Shown: piece after piece, positions 56,658 to 64,000 of the stretch | Layout of the letters: every line of letters begins with the position of its first letter | Numbering within the stretch: the stretch's first letter is position 1 | Source: Microbacterium nymphoidis | GTDB lineage: Bacteria > Actinomycetota > Actinomycetes > Actinomycetales > Microbacteriaceae | Length of the DNA: 64,000 bases | Direction: 5' to 3' | NCBI RefSeq assembly: GCF_021044885.1 | Contig: NZ_JAJNOD010000001.1 | Coordinates: 558,001-622,000, forward strand | Notes under the pieces: generated by a model | Seen by the model: the letters and a program-made list of their open reading frames with translations, nothing else | The model's database searches: none | Told to the model about the DNA's origin: nothing | Translations under genes and position numbers: made by a program

Positions 56658-58588
56658 CGACCATGATGACGCTGACCACTCCACCGTTTCGCACGGTACT
56701 CGTCGCCAACCGCGGTGAGATCGCGCGCCGGGTCATCCGCACGCTGCGGCGCCTGGGCATTCGCTCCGTCGCCGTCTACAGTGATGCGGACGCGATGGCC
56801 CCGCACGTGCACGAAGCCGATGCCGCTGTGCGCCTCGGTCCCGCCCCTGCTGCGGAAAGCTATCTCGACATCGATGCCGTGATCGCGGCGGCGCGTGCCA
56901 GCGGTGCCGAGGCGATCCATCCGGGCTACGGCTTCCTCTCCGAGAATGTCGCCTTCGGGCACGCATGCGCTGCGGCGGGGCTGGTGTTCATCGGCCCCGG
57001 CGAGGAGGCGCTGGACGTGATGGGGGACAAGATCCGTGCGAAGGAGCACGTCGCCGCCTCCGGCGTTCCCACGGTGCCGGGCTTCAGCGCACGAGGGCTC
57101 GACGACGAGGAGATCCGTGTCCGGGCACTCGACGTCGGCTTCCCCCTGCTGGTGAAGCCGTCCGCGGGCGGCGGGGGCAAGGGTATGCAGGTGGTGCGGG
57201 ACGCAGCGGAGCTGGAGGACGCCCTGGTGACTGCACGCCGTGTGGCCGCCGCGTCGTTTGGGGACGATTCACTGCTGCTGGAGCGTCTCATCGAGCGGCC
57301 ACGGCACATCGAGGTACAGATCTTCGCCGACCGGCAGGGCAACGTCATCCACCTCGGCGAACGCGAGTGCACGCTCCAGCGCCGGCATCAGAAGGTGGTG
57401 GAAGAAGCGCCCTCACCGCTGATCGACGACGCCACGCGGGAGCGCATCGGCGCCGCTGCCTGTCGTGCGGCCGCCAGCGTCGACTACGTGGGCGCCGGAA
57501 CGGTGGAGTTCCTGGTCGCCGCTGATCGTCCGGAGGAGTTCTTCTTCATCGAGATGAACACACGTCTGCAGGTCGAGCACCCCGTCACCGAGATGGTCAC
57601 CGGGCTCGATCTCGTCGACATCCAGCTTCGCGTCGCAGCAGGCGAGCCGCTGCCGCTCGCTCAGGACGACGTCGTGCTCACCGGCCACGCCGTGGAAGCG
57701 CGTGTGTACGCCGAGTCCCCGGCCCGTGGCTTCCTCCCGGCCACGGGCGACGTTCTGCTGTGGCGTACCGCGGAGCACGTCCGGACGGACTCCGCCGTGG
57801 AGACCGGATCCGCGGTGACGGCCGACTACGACCCCATGATCGCCAAGGTGATCGCCTGGGCCGCAGACCGGGAAGCGGCCGTGGCGCGCCTGAGTGATGC
57901 GCTGGCGGACACGGTGCTGCTCGGGGTCGACTCCAACATCGGCTTCCTCCGCTCACTCCTGAACGATGAACGCGTGCGCGCGGGCGATATGGATACGGGA
58001 CTCATCGACCGTCTACCTGCGTACCGCGACCCGGCACCCACGCTCGATGTGCTGCGGGCTGCTGCGGCGGCCGTGCCATCGCAGGCCGAGCTCGCCCCCG
58101 CCGGCCCGTGGCGGGCGCTGAGCGGCTTCCGGCTCGGTCTTCCGGAGCACCGGGGCGCGGTCACCCTCATCGCGGATGACGGCGAGGTTCACACCGTCCC
58201 GCTCGACACCGCAGCTCCCGCGAGCGCCGCATTCGCGACGGACGCGGAGGGCGGTGTGTGGGCGTACGCCGACGGGACCACCGCGCGGTTCCAGCCGATC
58301 GGGCGACGGGAGCTGGGGGAGAAGACGCGCAGCGAGCGTGATCGAGCGCCCGGATCCGTCGATCCGGCGCTCAAGGCTCCCATGCCGGGAAACGTGGTGG
58401 CGGTCCACCCGGGAGGCGTCATCGCCGCAGGGGAGCGGGTGGTCGTGATCGAGGCGATGAAGATGGAGCACCCGGTGCTCGCTCCGGCCGACGGGACCGT
58501 CACCGTCGACGCGCGTGTGGGCGACCACGTGCGCCGTGATCAGATCGTCGCCCACTTCAGTCACCAGCAATCAGAGGAGTCCGCATGA
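56654..58588 (+). CDS. accA1: Methylcrotonyl-CoA carboxylase, biotin carboxylase/carrier (alpha) subunit
   Basis: 644 residues. Biotin carboxylase domain (about 12-460) with [32 protein letters not shown] and [16 protein letters not shown]-terminal biotinyl domain with the biotin lysine near residue 603 in [11 protein letters not shown]. The GTG overlaps the beta-subunit stop (GTGA); an ATG 9 nt later is possible. It needs biotin, so the BioQ/BioYMN system in this window serves it indirectly. Confidence 0.92.
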   Translation: MTTMMTLTTPPFRTVLVANRGEIARRVIRTLRRLGIRSVAVYSDADAMAPHVHEADAAVRLGPAPAAESYLDIDAVIAAARASGAEAIHPGYGFLSENVAFGHACAAAGLVFIGPGEEALDVMGDKIRAKEHVAASGVPTVPGFSARGLDDEEIRVRALDVGFPLLVKPSAGGGGKGMQVVRDAAELEDALVTARRVAAASFGDDSLLLERLIERPRHIEVQIFADRQGNVIHLGERECTLQRRHQKVVEEAPSPLIDDATRERIGAAACRAAASVDYVGAGTVEFLVAADRPEEFFFIEMNTRLQVEHPVTEMVTGLDLVDIQLRVAAGEPLPLAQDDVVLTGHAVEARVYAESPARGFLPATGDVLLWRTAEHVRTDSAVETGSAVTADYDPMIAKVIAWAADREAAVARLSDALADTVLLGVDSNIGFLRSLLNDERVRAGDMDTGLIDRLPAYRDPAPTLDVLRAAAAAVPSQAELAPAGPWRALSGFRLGLPEHRGAVTLIADDGEVHTVPLDTAAPASAAFATDAEGGVWAYADGTTARFQPIGRRELGEKTRSERDRAPGSVDPALKAPMPGNVVAVHPGGVIAAGERVVVIEAMKMEHPVLAPADGTVTVDARVGDHVRRDQIVAHFSHQQSEESA

Positions 58589-59739
58589 CCATGGAGTTGA
58601 CCGAGGAGGAGCGCGAGCTCGCCGGGCTGGTGCGGGCATTCGCCGAGGAGGTCGTCGCGCCGGCATCCTACGAGGCCGATCGGACCCACACGCTGCCGCT
58701 CGATGTGGTGGCGGCGATGGGAGAGCTCGGCCTGTTCGGTCTCCCGTTCCCGGAGAATGTGGGCGGTCAGGGCGGCAGCTACTTCGCGCTCGGCTTGGCG
58801 ATCGAGGCGATCGCACGCGCAGATCAGTCGCTGGCGATCACGCTGGAGGCGGGAGTGAGCCTGGGAGCCATGCCCGTCTTCAAGTTCGGCACGCCGGACC
58901 AGCGGGCAGAACTTCTGCCTGACCTGCTCGCCGGACGGGCGCTCGCGGGCTTCGGGCTGACCGAGCCCGAAGCCGGCTCCGACGCCGGCGCGACGCGCAC
59001 CACGGCGCGCGTCGAGGGAGGGGAGTGGGTGATCGACGGCAGCAAGCAGTTCATCACCAACTCCGGCACCGCGATCACCCGCTTCGTCACGGTCACCGCG
59101 GTGACCGGCACCACCCCCAACGGGAAGCGCGAGATCTCCACGATCATCGTGCCGAACGGGACCCCGGGCTTCACCGTGGAACCGGCGTACGACAAGGTCG
59201 GCTGGCACGCGTCCGACACGCACCCCCTGACGTTCGTCTCCGCGCGCGTCCCGGAGGGCAACCTCCTCGGCGAACGCGGACGGGGGTTCCGCAACTTCCT
59301 GGAGATTCTCGACGAAGGACGCATCGCGATCGCGGCCCTGGGAACGGGGGCCGCCGAGGGGTGCCTCGAGGCTGCCATCGACTATGTGGGCAAGCGCAAC
59401 GTGTTCGGCTCCGCGCTCTCCACCCGGCAGCACGTGCAGTTCCTGCTCGCGCGGATGCGGACCCGCGTGCACACGTCCCGCCTCGCGTGGCAGCACGCGG
59501 CGCGACTGCGAGACGCCGGGCGGCCGTTCAGCGAGGAGGCGGCTATCGCCAAGCTCGTCTCCAGCGAGGCCGCAATGGACAACGCGCGCGATGCGACGCA
59601 GCTGTTCGGCGGCAACGGCTTCATGAACGAGTACCCGGTGGCACGCCACTACCGTGATTCGAAGATCCTGGAGATCGGTGAGGGCACCAGCGAGGTGCAG
59701 TTGCTCATCATCGCCCGGGCGCTCGGGGTGGCATCGTGA
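58585..59739 (+). CDS. Acyl-CoA dehydrogenase, probable isovaleryl-CoA type
   Basis: FAD-linked acyl-CoA dehydrogenase of 384 residues. GFGLTEPEAGSDAGATRTTA binds FAD/substrate; KQFITNSGTA and the C-terminal GGNGFMNEYPVARHYRDSKI are family marks. In the equivalent mycobacterial operon this is FadE19. In leucine breakdown it would oxidise isovaleryl-CoA to methylcrotonyl-CoA, the substrate of the carboxylase just upstream. ATGA overlap with the previous gene. Confidence 0.9.
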   Translation: MTMELTEEERELAGLVRAFAEEVVAPASYEADRTHTLPLDVVAAMGELGLFGLPFPENVGGQGGSYFALGLAIEAIARADQSLAITLEAGVSLGAMPVFKFGTPDQRAELLPDLLAGRALAGFGLTEPEAGSDAGATRTTARVEGGEWVIDGSKQFITNSGTAITRFVTVTAVTGTTPNGKREISTIIVPNGTPGFTVEPAYDKVGWHASDTHPLTFVSARVPEGNLLGERGRGFRNFLEILDEGRIAIAALGTGAAEGCLEAAIDYVGKRNVFGSALSTRQHVQFLLARMRTRVHTSRLAWQHAARLRDAGRPFSEEAAIAKLVSSEAAMDNARDATQLFGGNGFMNEYPVARHYRDSKILEIGEGTSEVQLLIIARALGVAS

Positions 59740-60215
59740 CCGAGGAGCGCATCATCGAGCAGCGTGGTCTCTTCTTCGAGGAGTTCGAGGAAGGCGTCCG
59801 CTACGTCCATCGGCCGGGCCGGACGGCCACGGAGGCTGACAACGTGCTGTTCACGACGCTGACCATGAACACGCAGGCTCTGCACCTCGACGCGCAGACG
59901 GCGGGCGAGAGTGGGTTCGGTCAGCGGCTGATCAACTCCATGTGGACGCTGTCGACCATGGTCGGGCTCAGCGTGACCCAGCTGACGCAGGGCACGCTCA
60001 TCGCACAGGTGGGCCTCAGTGACATCGTCTTCCCCGCGCCGCTGTTCGCCGGAGATACGCTCAGCGTCTCCTCACTTGTCGTCAGCAAGCGTCCCTCGGC
60101 ATCACGTCCGGGGCAGGGAGTGGTGAGCATCGAGCACACCGGCACGAATCAGGACGGTGTCGTGGTGGCCCGAGCGACGCGCACCGTGCTCGTACGGATG
60201 CGGGACGCGGCATGA
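59736..60215 (+). CDS. MaoC-family enoyl-CoA hydratase (methylglutaconyl/itaconyl-CoA type)
   Basis: 159-residue hot-dog-fold hydratase. FFEEFEEGVRYVHRPGRTAT is the N-terminal lead (in parts), and the active-site Asp/His fall in the TMNTQALHLDAQTA region. It is the equivalent of Rv2499c. Expected to hydrate methylglutaconyl-CoA to HMG-CoA, and possibly itaconyl-CoA to citramalyl-CoA. GTG start overlaps the dehydrogenase stop; overlaps the CitE gene by 4 nt. Confidence 0.87.
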   Translation: MTEERIIEQRGLFFEEFEEGVRYVHRPGRTATEADNVLFTTLTMNTQALHLDAQTAGESGFGQRLINSMWTLSTMVGLSVTQLTQGTLIAQVGLSDIVFPAPLFAGDTLSVSSLVVSKRPSASRPGQGVVSIEHTGTNQDGVVVARATRTVLVRMRDAA

Positions 60216-61030
60216 GCGGCGACGTCCTCAGCAACGGCCCGGCGCTCCTGTTCTGTCCGGCAGACCGCCCCGACCGCTTCAGCAAGGCGCTGGATCGGTC
60301 GGATGCCGTCATCCTGGATCTGGAAGACGCCGTCCTGCCCGCGGGGAAGCACGAAGCCCGTCTCCGGATGAGCTCCGCGGAGCTGGATCCGAATCGGGTC
60401 ATCGTCCGCGTGAACGCGGCGGATACCGGGTACTTCCGGGACGACCTCGCTGCGGTACGCCGGAGCCCGTTTCGCACCGTGATGCTCGCCAAGACCGAAT
60501 CCGCAGCACAGCTGGATGAAATCGGAGACGGCTTGAGCATCATCGCGTTGTGTGAGACGGCGCGCGGTGTGATCGCAGCCGATGCGATTGCCGCCCACCC
60601 CAATGTGGTCGCTCTCATGTGGGGCGCCGAGGATCTGATCGCCTCGCTCGGCGGATCATCAAGCCGACGAGCCGACGGCGGCTATCGCGATGTGGCCCGA
60701 CACGCTCGATCCCGTGTGCTGCTGGCTGCGGGCGCGTATGAACGGCGAGCGATCGACGCCGTCCACGTCGACATCCCCGATCTCCCCGGCTTGGAAGCGG
60801 AGTGCCGCGACGCGGCCGCGAGCGGATTCTCCGCCACGGCGTGCATCCACCCGTCGCAGGTGGAGGTGGTGCGCCGGGCCTACCGTCCGGCGGACGCGGA
60901 CATCGACGCCGCACGGCGGGTGCTGGAGGCGGCGGACGCCAAAGCCGGCGCTTTCCGATTCGATGGGCGCATGGTGGATGAGCCGGTGCTCCGCCAGGCA
61001 CGCGAGGTGCTGCGCCGAGCAGGGGAGTGA
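60212..61030 (+). CDS. CitE-like beta-hydroxyacyl-CoA lyase (HMG/citramalyl-CoA)
   Basis: 272-residue HpcH/HpaI-citrate lyase beta family protein. LLFCPADRPDRFSKALDRSD, VILDLEDAVLPAGKHEAR (metal Glu/Asp) and MWGAEDLIASLGGSS are visible. The equivalent Rv2498c was shown to cleave HMG-CoA in leucine breakdown and citramalyl-CoA in itaconate breakdown. No citrate lyase alpha or gamma gene is present, which fits. Last gene of the operon. Confidence 0.87.
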   Translation: MSGDVLSNGPALLFCPADRPDRFSKALDRSDAVILDLEDAVLPAGKHEARLRMSSAELDPNRVIVRVNAADTGYFRDDLAAVRRSPFRTVMLAKTESAAQLDEIGDGLSIIALCETARGVIAADAIAAHPNVVALMWGAEDLIASLGGSSSRRADGGYRDVARHARSRVLLAAGAYERRAIDAVHVDIPDLPGLEAECRDAAASGFSATACIHPSQVEVVRRAYRPADADIDAARRVLEAADAKAGAFRFDGRMVDEPVLRQAREVLRRAGE

Positions 61031-61076
61031 GAACTTCGGCCGGAGCAGATCCTGAGCCAGGTGTGGTGCGCCGCGC

Positions 61077-61652
61077 TCAGCCGACGGGTAGCAGATGCGG
61101 TTCGTGCACGAGCGCGACTCCGCCCTGGATGCGCAGCGTGTGTGCCGAGCCGTTGGCGATGCGCAGGCCCGGCAACGGCTCTCCCGTCAGATGCCGCAGC
61201 AGCGATCCGATCACACCCCCGTGCGATACGGCGACGACGTGGGTCTCCGCATCCACTCCCTCGGCGATCTCGAGCAGCGCACGCAGCGCCCGTTCAGCAA
61301 CCTGCTCGCGTGGCTCGGCCTCGGGGATCTCCGCCGTGTGCCACGAGCCGAACCGCGTCACGAGCTCGGTGTCGGTCATGCCCTCCGCCACGCCGTAGTT
61401 GCGCTCACGCAATGCCGCGAACGTCTGCGGCCCGCCCCAGCTTCGCGCCTCGCCGATGATGCGAGCGGTCTCTTCCGCGCGGGACAGGTCACTGGAGACG
61501 AGGAGGACCGGGTCCGGGATCGCCAGCTCCGCCGCTGCCTCACGGGCCTGGCGGCGACCGGTGTCGTTCAAAGGGATGTCCGTTGAGCCCTGGATACGGC
61601 GGGCGAGATTCCAGTCGGTCTGGCCGTGGCGCACGAGAGTGATGAGAGTCAC
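61077..61652 (-). CDS. Histidine phosphatase family (phosphoglycerate mutase-like)
   Basis: 191 residues. LITLVRHGQTDWNLARRIQG holds the catalytic His, and VVAVSHGGVIGSLLRHL the second. Small proteins of this family include phosphoglycerate mutases, RNase H-type and sugar phosphatases; the substrate is not clear. I chose the GTG at 61652, 6 nt after TACGCT on the minus strand; the frame continues 30 codons upstream without a start signal. Converges on the citE gene. Confidence 0.85.
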   Translation of the reverse strand: MTLITLVRHGQTDWNLARRIQGSTDIPLNDTGRRQAREAAAELAIPDPVLLVSSDLSRAEETARIIGEARSWGGPQTFAALRERNYGVAEGMTDTELVTRFGSWHTAEIPEAEPREQVAERALRALLEIAEGVDAETHVVAVSHGGVIGSLLRHLTGEPLPGLRIANGSAHTLRIQGGVALVHEPHLLPVG

Positions 61653-61658
61653 CGTGTG

Positions 61659-61664
61659 AGCGTA
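61659..61664 (-). promoter_or_regulatory. -10 box TACGCT of the histidine phosphatase gene
   Basis: Minus-strand TACGCT ends 6 nt before the GTG at 61652; no Shine-Dalgarno. Confidence 0.5.
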
Positions 61665-61701
61665 ACGCGCCCTCGCTGTGACTCCGCCCCGGACCGGCCC
61701 C

Positions 61702-62538
61702 TCAGTCCAGGAGGGCCTGTGCCAGAGCCGGGAGCACCTCACCGGTCGCGCCGTCCAGCTTCAGAGACGCGCGGTCGTCCCACCGCGTCCGACCGCGATT
61801 CACGATGACCAGCGGCAGGTTCCGCCGTCGCGCGCGCTCCAGCAGACGCGTCGCCGAGTTGACCACGAGGGAGGAGCCGGCCACCAGCACGGCATCCGCA
61901 GCAGCCACGATCCCCGCGGCGAGGCGGAACGTCTCGGCGGGGACGAACTCTCCGAAGAACACCACATCCGGACGGAGGAGCCCGCCGCACACCGTGCAGT
62001 CCGGGACCACGAAGTCGGTGGTGTCAGTCGGGATGGCATCGCCGTCTGGTCCGAGCGTGACGTTCGTGCTCGCGTCGAAGAACGGATTGTCACGAAGAAT
62101 GCGCGCTGACACCGCGCGGCGATCGAACACCTGGCCGCAGGTGAGGCATCGCACGCGGCGACCGGTCCCGTGTAGTTCCACGACGCGACGACTTCCCGCC
62201 GCCTGGTGCAATCCGTCGACGTTCTGCGTCACCACACCGGTGGCGAGTCCGTCGTTCTCCAGACGGGCGACCGCACGGTGACCGGCGTTCGGTGAGCGGG
62301 TGGAGAAGTCCTTCCAGCCCAGTTCGCCTCCGGCCCAGTAGCGACGGCGATCCGCATCGTCCTGAGCGAGGAATCGTTCGTGAGTCATCGGCGTGCGTAC
62401 CGGAGCGCCTTCACCGCGATAGTCGGGGATTCCCGACTCCGTGGAGATGCCGGCTCCCGTGATGATCGCGATGCGGTGGCCGGCGAGGAGGTCGGCCGCG
62501 CGGAAGATGTCGGCGACCGAGAAGGAAGCAGCGTTCAC
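61702..62538 (-). CDS. Sirtuin-family NAD-dependent protein deacylase
   Basis: 278 residues. NAD-binding ITGAGISTESGIPDYRGEG, catalytic VTQNVDGLHQAAGSRRVVELHG (catalytic His; in parts), zinc cysteines CLTCG and CTVCGG, and the C-terminal GSSLVVNSATRLL. Removes acyl groups from protein lysines. Such enzymes activate acetyl-CoA synthetase in actinobacteria; the partner is not visible here. ATG/GTG region: GTG at 62538, 6 nt after TAGGCT. The gap to the phosphatase gene is 49 bp on the same strand. Confidence 0.9.
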   Translation of the reverse strand: MNAASFSVADIFRAADLLAGHRIAIITGAGISTESGIPDYRGEGAPVRTPMTHERFLAQDDADRRRYWAGGELGWKDFSTRSPNAGHRAVARLENDGLATGVVTQNVDGLHQAAGSRRVVELHGTGRRVRCLTCGQVFDRRAVSARILRDNPFFDASTNVTLGPDGDAIPTDTTDFVVPDCTVCGGLLRPDVVFFGEFVPAETFRLAAGIVAAADAVLVAGSSLVVNSATRLLERARRRNLPLVIVNRGRTRWDDRASLKLDGATGEVLPALAQALLD

Positions 62539-62544
62539 ATCTTC

Positions 62545-62550
62545 AGCCTA
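62545..62550 (-). promoter_or_regulatory. -10 box TAGGCT, leaderless sirtuin start
   Basis: Minus-strand TAGGCT ends 6 nt before the GTG at 62538; no Shine-Dalgarno. Confidence 0.55.
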
Positions 62551-62600
62551 GGCGCGTAGATCCGGCACGCGGCGGTTGCAGCGTTACCCGTGCGATGACG

Positions 62601-62637
62601 AGTGAGGCCGTGAGCGAACATCGCCCACGGCCTCACT
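62601..62637 (-). terminator. Terminator of the 62654 gene
   Basis: AGTGAGGCCGTG and CACGGCCTCACT form a perfect 12-bp stem with a 13-nt loop, 16 bp beyond the stop of the minus-strand gene. Confidence 0.65.
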
Positions 62638-62653
62638 GCTCATCCGTCACGCG

Positions 62654-63931
62654 TCACGACCTCGCCGAGCCGTCTCCGTCCTGGATGCGCGTCTGATCGG
62701 GCGAGGCTGGAGGCTGCTGCGCCGACTGGTCTGGCGCGTTCGGTGATGCCGGCTGCGGGGCAGGCGGGGCGGGCTGTGCCGGGGAACCGGAAGGCGCGGG
62801 GTGGGCTGGGAACCCGCCCGGCACCGGCGGAACCGGAGGCGCTTGCGGGGCGGCCTGCACCGGGTACGCCGGGGGAGCGCCGTACGGAGGCTGACCAGGG
62901 TGCTGTCCGGCCGTCGGGTAACCCTGTGAAGTGGGGTAGCTCTGTGAAGCGGGGTAACCCTGTGAAGCCGGCTGCCCCTGTGAAGCAGGGTAAGTCTGCG
63001 AAGCCGGCTGAGCCTGCGGAGGTGCGTAGCCGGGGCCGGCCTGCTGCGCCGGTGCTGGATATCCCTGTTGTGCCGGGGCCGGGTATCCCTGTTGTGCCGG
63101 GGCCGGGTATCCCTGTTGTGCCGGGGCCGGGTATCCCTGCTGTGCCGGGGCCGGGTATCCCTGCTGCGCCGGGTACGGCTGCGATGCGGGAGCGGCGTAC
63201 CCCTGCTGGGCCGACTGGCCGTGCGCCGTCGGGTAGCCGGGCTGGGCGTACGTCGCGGGTGGCGTGGCGTTCGCGGCGTCGTCCCGAGGCTGGAACGCGC
63301 GGATGATCAGCGGGATCACCGTGAGCACGACCGCGATGAGCGCGGTCGCTCCCGCGACCCGCCACCACCAGTCCGGATATTCGGGGGCCGGGAAGGCGGC
63401 CGGAATCGCGAGCACCAGCGCCGTGAGCCAGCCGAAGGCGATGGCTCCGTAGCCGGCGATCCGCGACACCTGTGGTGTCGTCGGCCTGCGGGTGAACGGC
63501 ACGTAGAGCTGGGTGATGCCGAGGGCCGCACGCAGGAGGAGCAGCACGCCCAGCAGGCGGAACATCTGCACGGACCAGACGACCTCGTCAGCCGTGTCGG
63601 CCGGCTGACCCCATCCATTCCAGATCTTGAGAAGACCGATGGCGATGATCACCACGTTGACCACGGTGGAGGCGCCCAGGTACCAGGGATCCTTGCCACG
63701 AGTGATAGCCGTGTCGATCAAGACCGCGCCCGCGAACGCTCCGACGAGCAGCAGAGTGAGCCAGGCCCTGCCCGCCACGTTCGACTGATCGCCGACGATG
63801 ATGAAGAAGCCGCCGAGCAGCGCTGCGGCAACGAGCATGCCGATGGCCAGCCACATCGCGATCCGGCTCACGTTGAGACCGGCGGCGGGGCGCGCTTCGG
63901 CCGGAGCGCCCGGCTGTTGTGAATGAGACAT
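62654..63931 (-). CDS. Multi-span membrane protein with QQGYPAPA-repeat tail
   Basis: 425 residues. Residues 20-215 hold about six membrane spans with no motif I recognise (ISRIAMWLAIGMLVAAALLGG region, then ITRGKDPWYLGAST). From about 225 the protein is a long Pro/Gln/Ala/Tyr tail, with five copies of QQGYPAPA and then looser ASQxYP repeats, probably disordered. GGGGGAG lies before the ATG. Function unknown. The tail recalls the repeat N-terminus of the DUF4190 protein at 40756. Confidence 0.8.
   Translation of the reverse strand: MSHSQQPGAPAEARPAAGLNVSRIAMWLAIGMLVAAALLGGFFIIVGDQSNVAGRAWLTLLLVGAFAGAVLIDTAITRGKDPWYLGASTVVNVVIIAIGLLKIWNGWGQPADTADEVVWSVQMFRLLGVLLLLRAALGITQLYVPFTRRPTTPQVSRIAGYGAIAFGWLTALVLAIPAAFPAPEYPDWWWRVAGATALIAVVLTVIPLIIRAFQPRDDAANATPPATYAQPGYPTAHGQSAQQGYAAPASQPYPAQQGYPAPAQQGYPAPAQQGYPAPAQQGYPAPAQQGYPAPAQQAGPGYAPPQAQPASQTYPASQGQPASQGYPASQSYPTSQGYPTAGQHPGQPPYGAPPAYPVQAAPQAPPVPPVPGGFPAHPAPSGSPAQPAPPAPQPASPNAPDQSAQQPPASPDQTRIQDGDGSARS
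63060..63179 (-). repeat. Five tandem 24-bp repeats coding QQGYPAPA
   Basis: Five units of TATCCCTGTTGTGCCGGGGC plus CGGG, 24 bp each and nearly identical (TGTTG or TGCTG variants), starting at 63060. The unit is in frame, so each copy adds eight residues. Such runs are prone to copy-number change. Confidence 0.85.
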
Positions 63932-64000
63932 GAACTCCCCCTTCTGAGTGAGCCCACAGTACCGCGAGGCGCTCCGGTATGCCCGGCGTCGCGATCCGTG

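Noticed and set aside
60212..61030. Citrate lyase beta subunit
   Set aside because: There are no alpha or gamma subunit genes nearby, and the operon is that of leucine breakdown; the stand-alone CitE-like lyase reading fits better.

Overview
The window is very GC-rich, densely packed DNA from an actinobacterium. Its gene order (uvrA-uvrC-rapZ-whiA, then gap-pgk-tpiA-secG, then pgl-opcA-zwf-pgi-tal-tkt, then ctaB) and the actinobacterial markers WhiA, RbpA, OpcA and DUF3099 fit Microbacteriaceae, most likely Microbacterium. That genus call is an inference from memory, not from a database search. No tRNA, rRNA, insertion sequence, prophage or CRISPR array was seen; the region is mostly conserved chromosomal backbone.

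Layout. 1-433 is non-coding and holds an unusual tandem repeat. 434-5178 carries a small zinc-ribbon-like protein divergent from an OhrR-type peroxide sensor, then a five-gene DUF4129/MoxR/DUF58 membrane operon. 5188-12011 is DNA repair and regulation (uvrA, uvrC, rapZ, whiA). 12203-16627 is sodA, lower glycolysis, secG and rbpA. 16754-24858 (minus strand) is a pentose-phosphate operon, tkt to pgl. 25081-27675 is haem A synthesis (ctaB, ctaA). 27930-31966 is a compact SUF iron-sulfur operon with an embedded Rieske protein. 32184-34693 is a PatB/MalY-type lyase and an MFS transporter. 34916-37443 is a biotin uptake operon (bioYMN) with a divergent BioQ-like repressor and a clear double operator. 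37543-42998 is an ABC-F protein, a SURF1 cluster, membrane proteins, fabG and serB. 43103-46714 is glycogen synthesis (glgC/glgA divergent), an orphan ABC ATPase and L31 type B. 46801-48439 has two alpha/beta hydrolases. 48442-61030 is a branched-chain amino acid (leucine) breakdown locus: an Lrp regulator, a branched-chain keto-acid dehydrogenase (E1a, E1b, E2), a Tat-exported phosphoesterase, a TetR regulator, then a tightly overlapping operon for methylcrotonyl-CoA carboxylase, acyl-CoA dehydrogenase, MaoC hydratase and CitE-like lyase. The end holds a phosphatase, a sirtuin and a repeat-rich membrane protein.

The locus at 48442-61030 has the same gene content as the M. tuberculosis Rv2495c-Rv2506 region and reads as a complete route from leucine-derived keto acid to acetyl-CoA and acetoacetate, with possible itaconate breakdown by its last two genes.

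The strongest genome-scale signal is regulatory. At least fifteen genes begin 6-8 nt after a TANNNT -10 box with no Shine-Dalgarno sequence, which predicts leaderless mRNAs and helps fix their start codons. Other items worth a look are the BioQ operators, a hairpin that covers a ribosome binding site, a leader at 32070-32183 that resembles only the 5' half of a THI box, and two unexplained intergenic repeat arrays.
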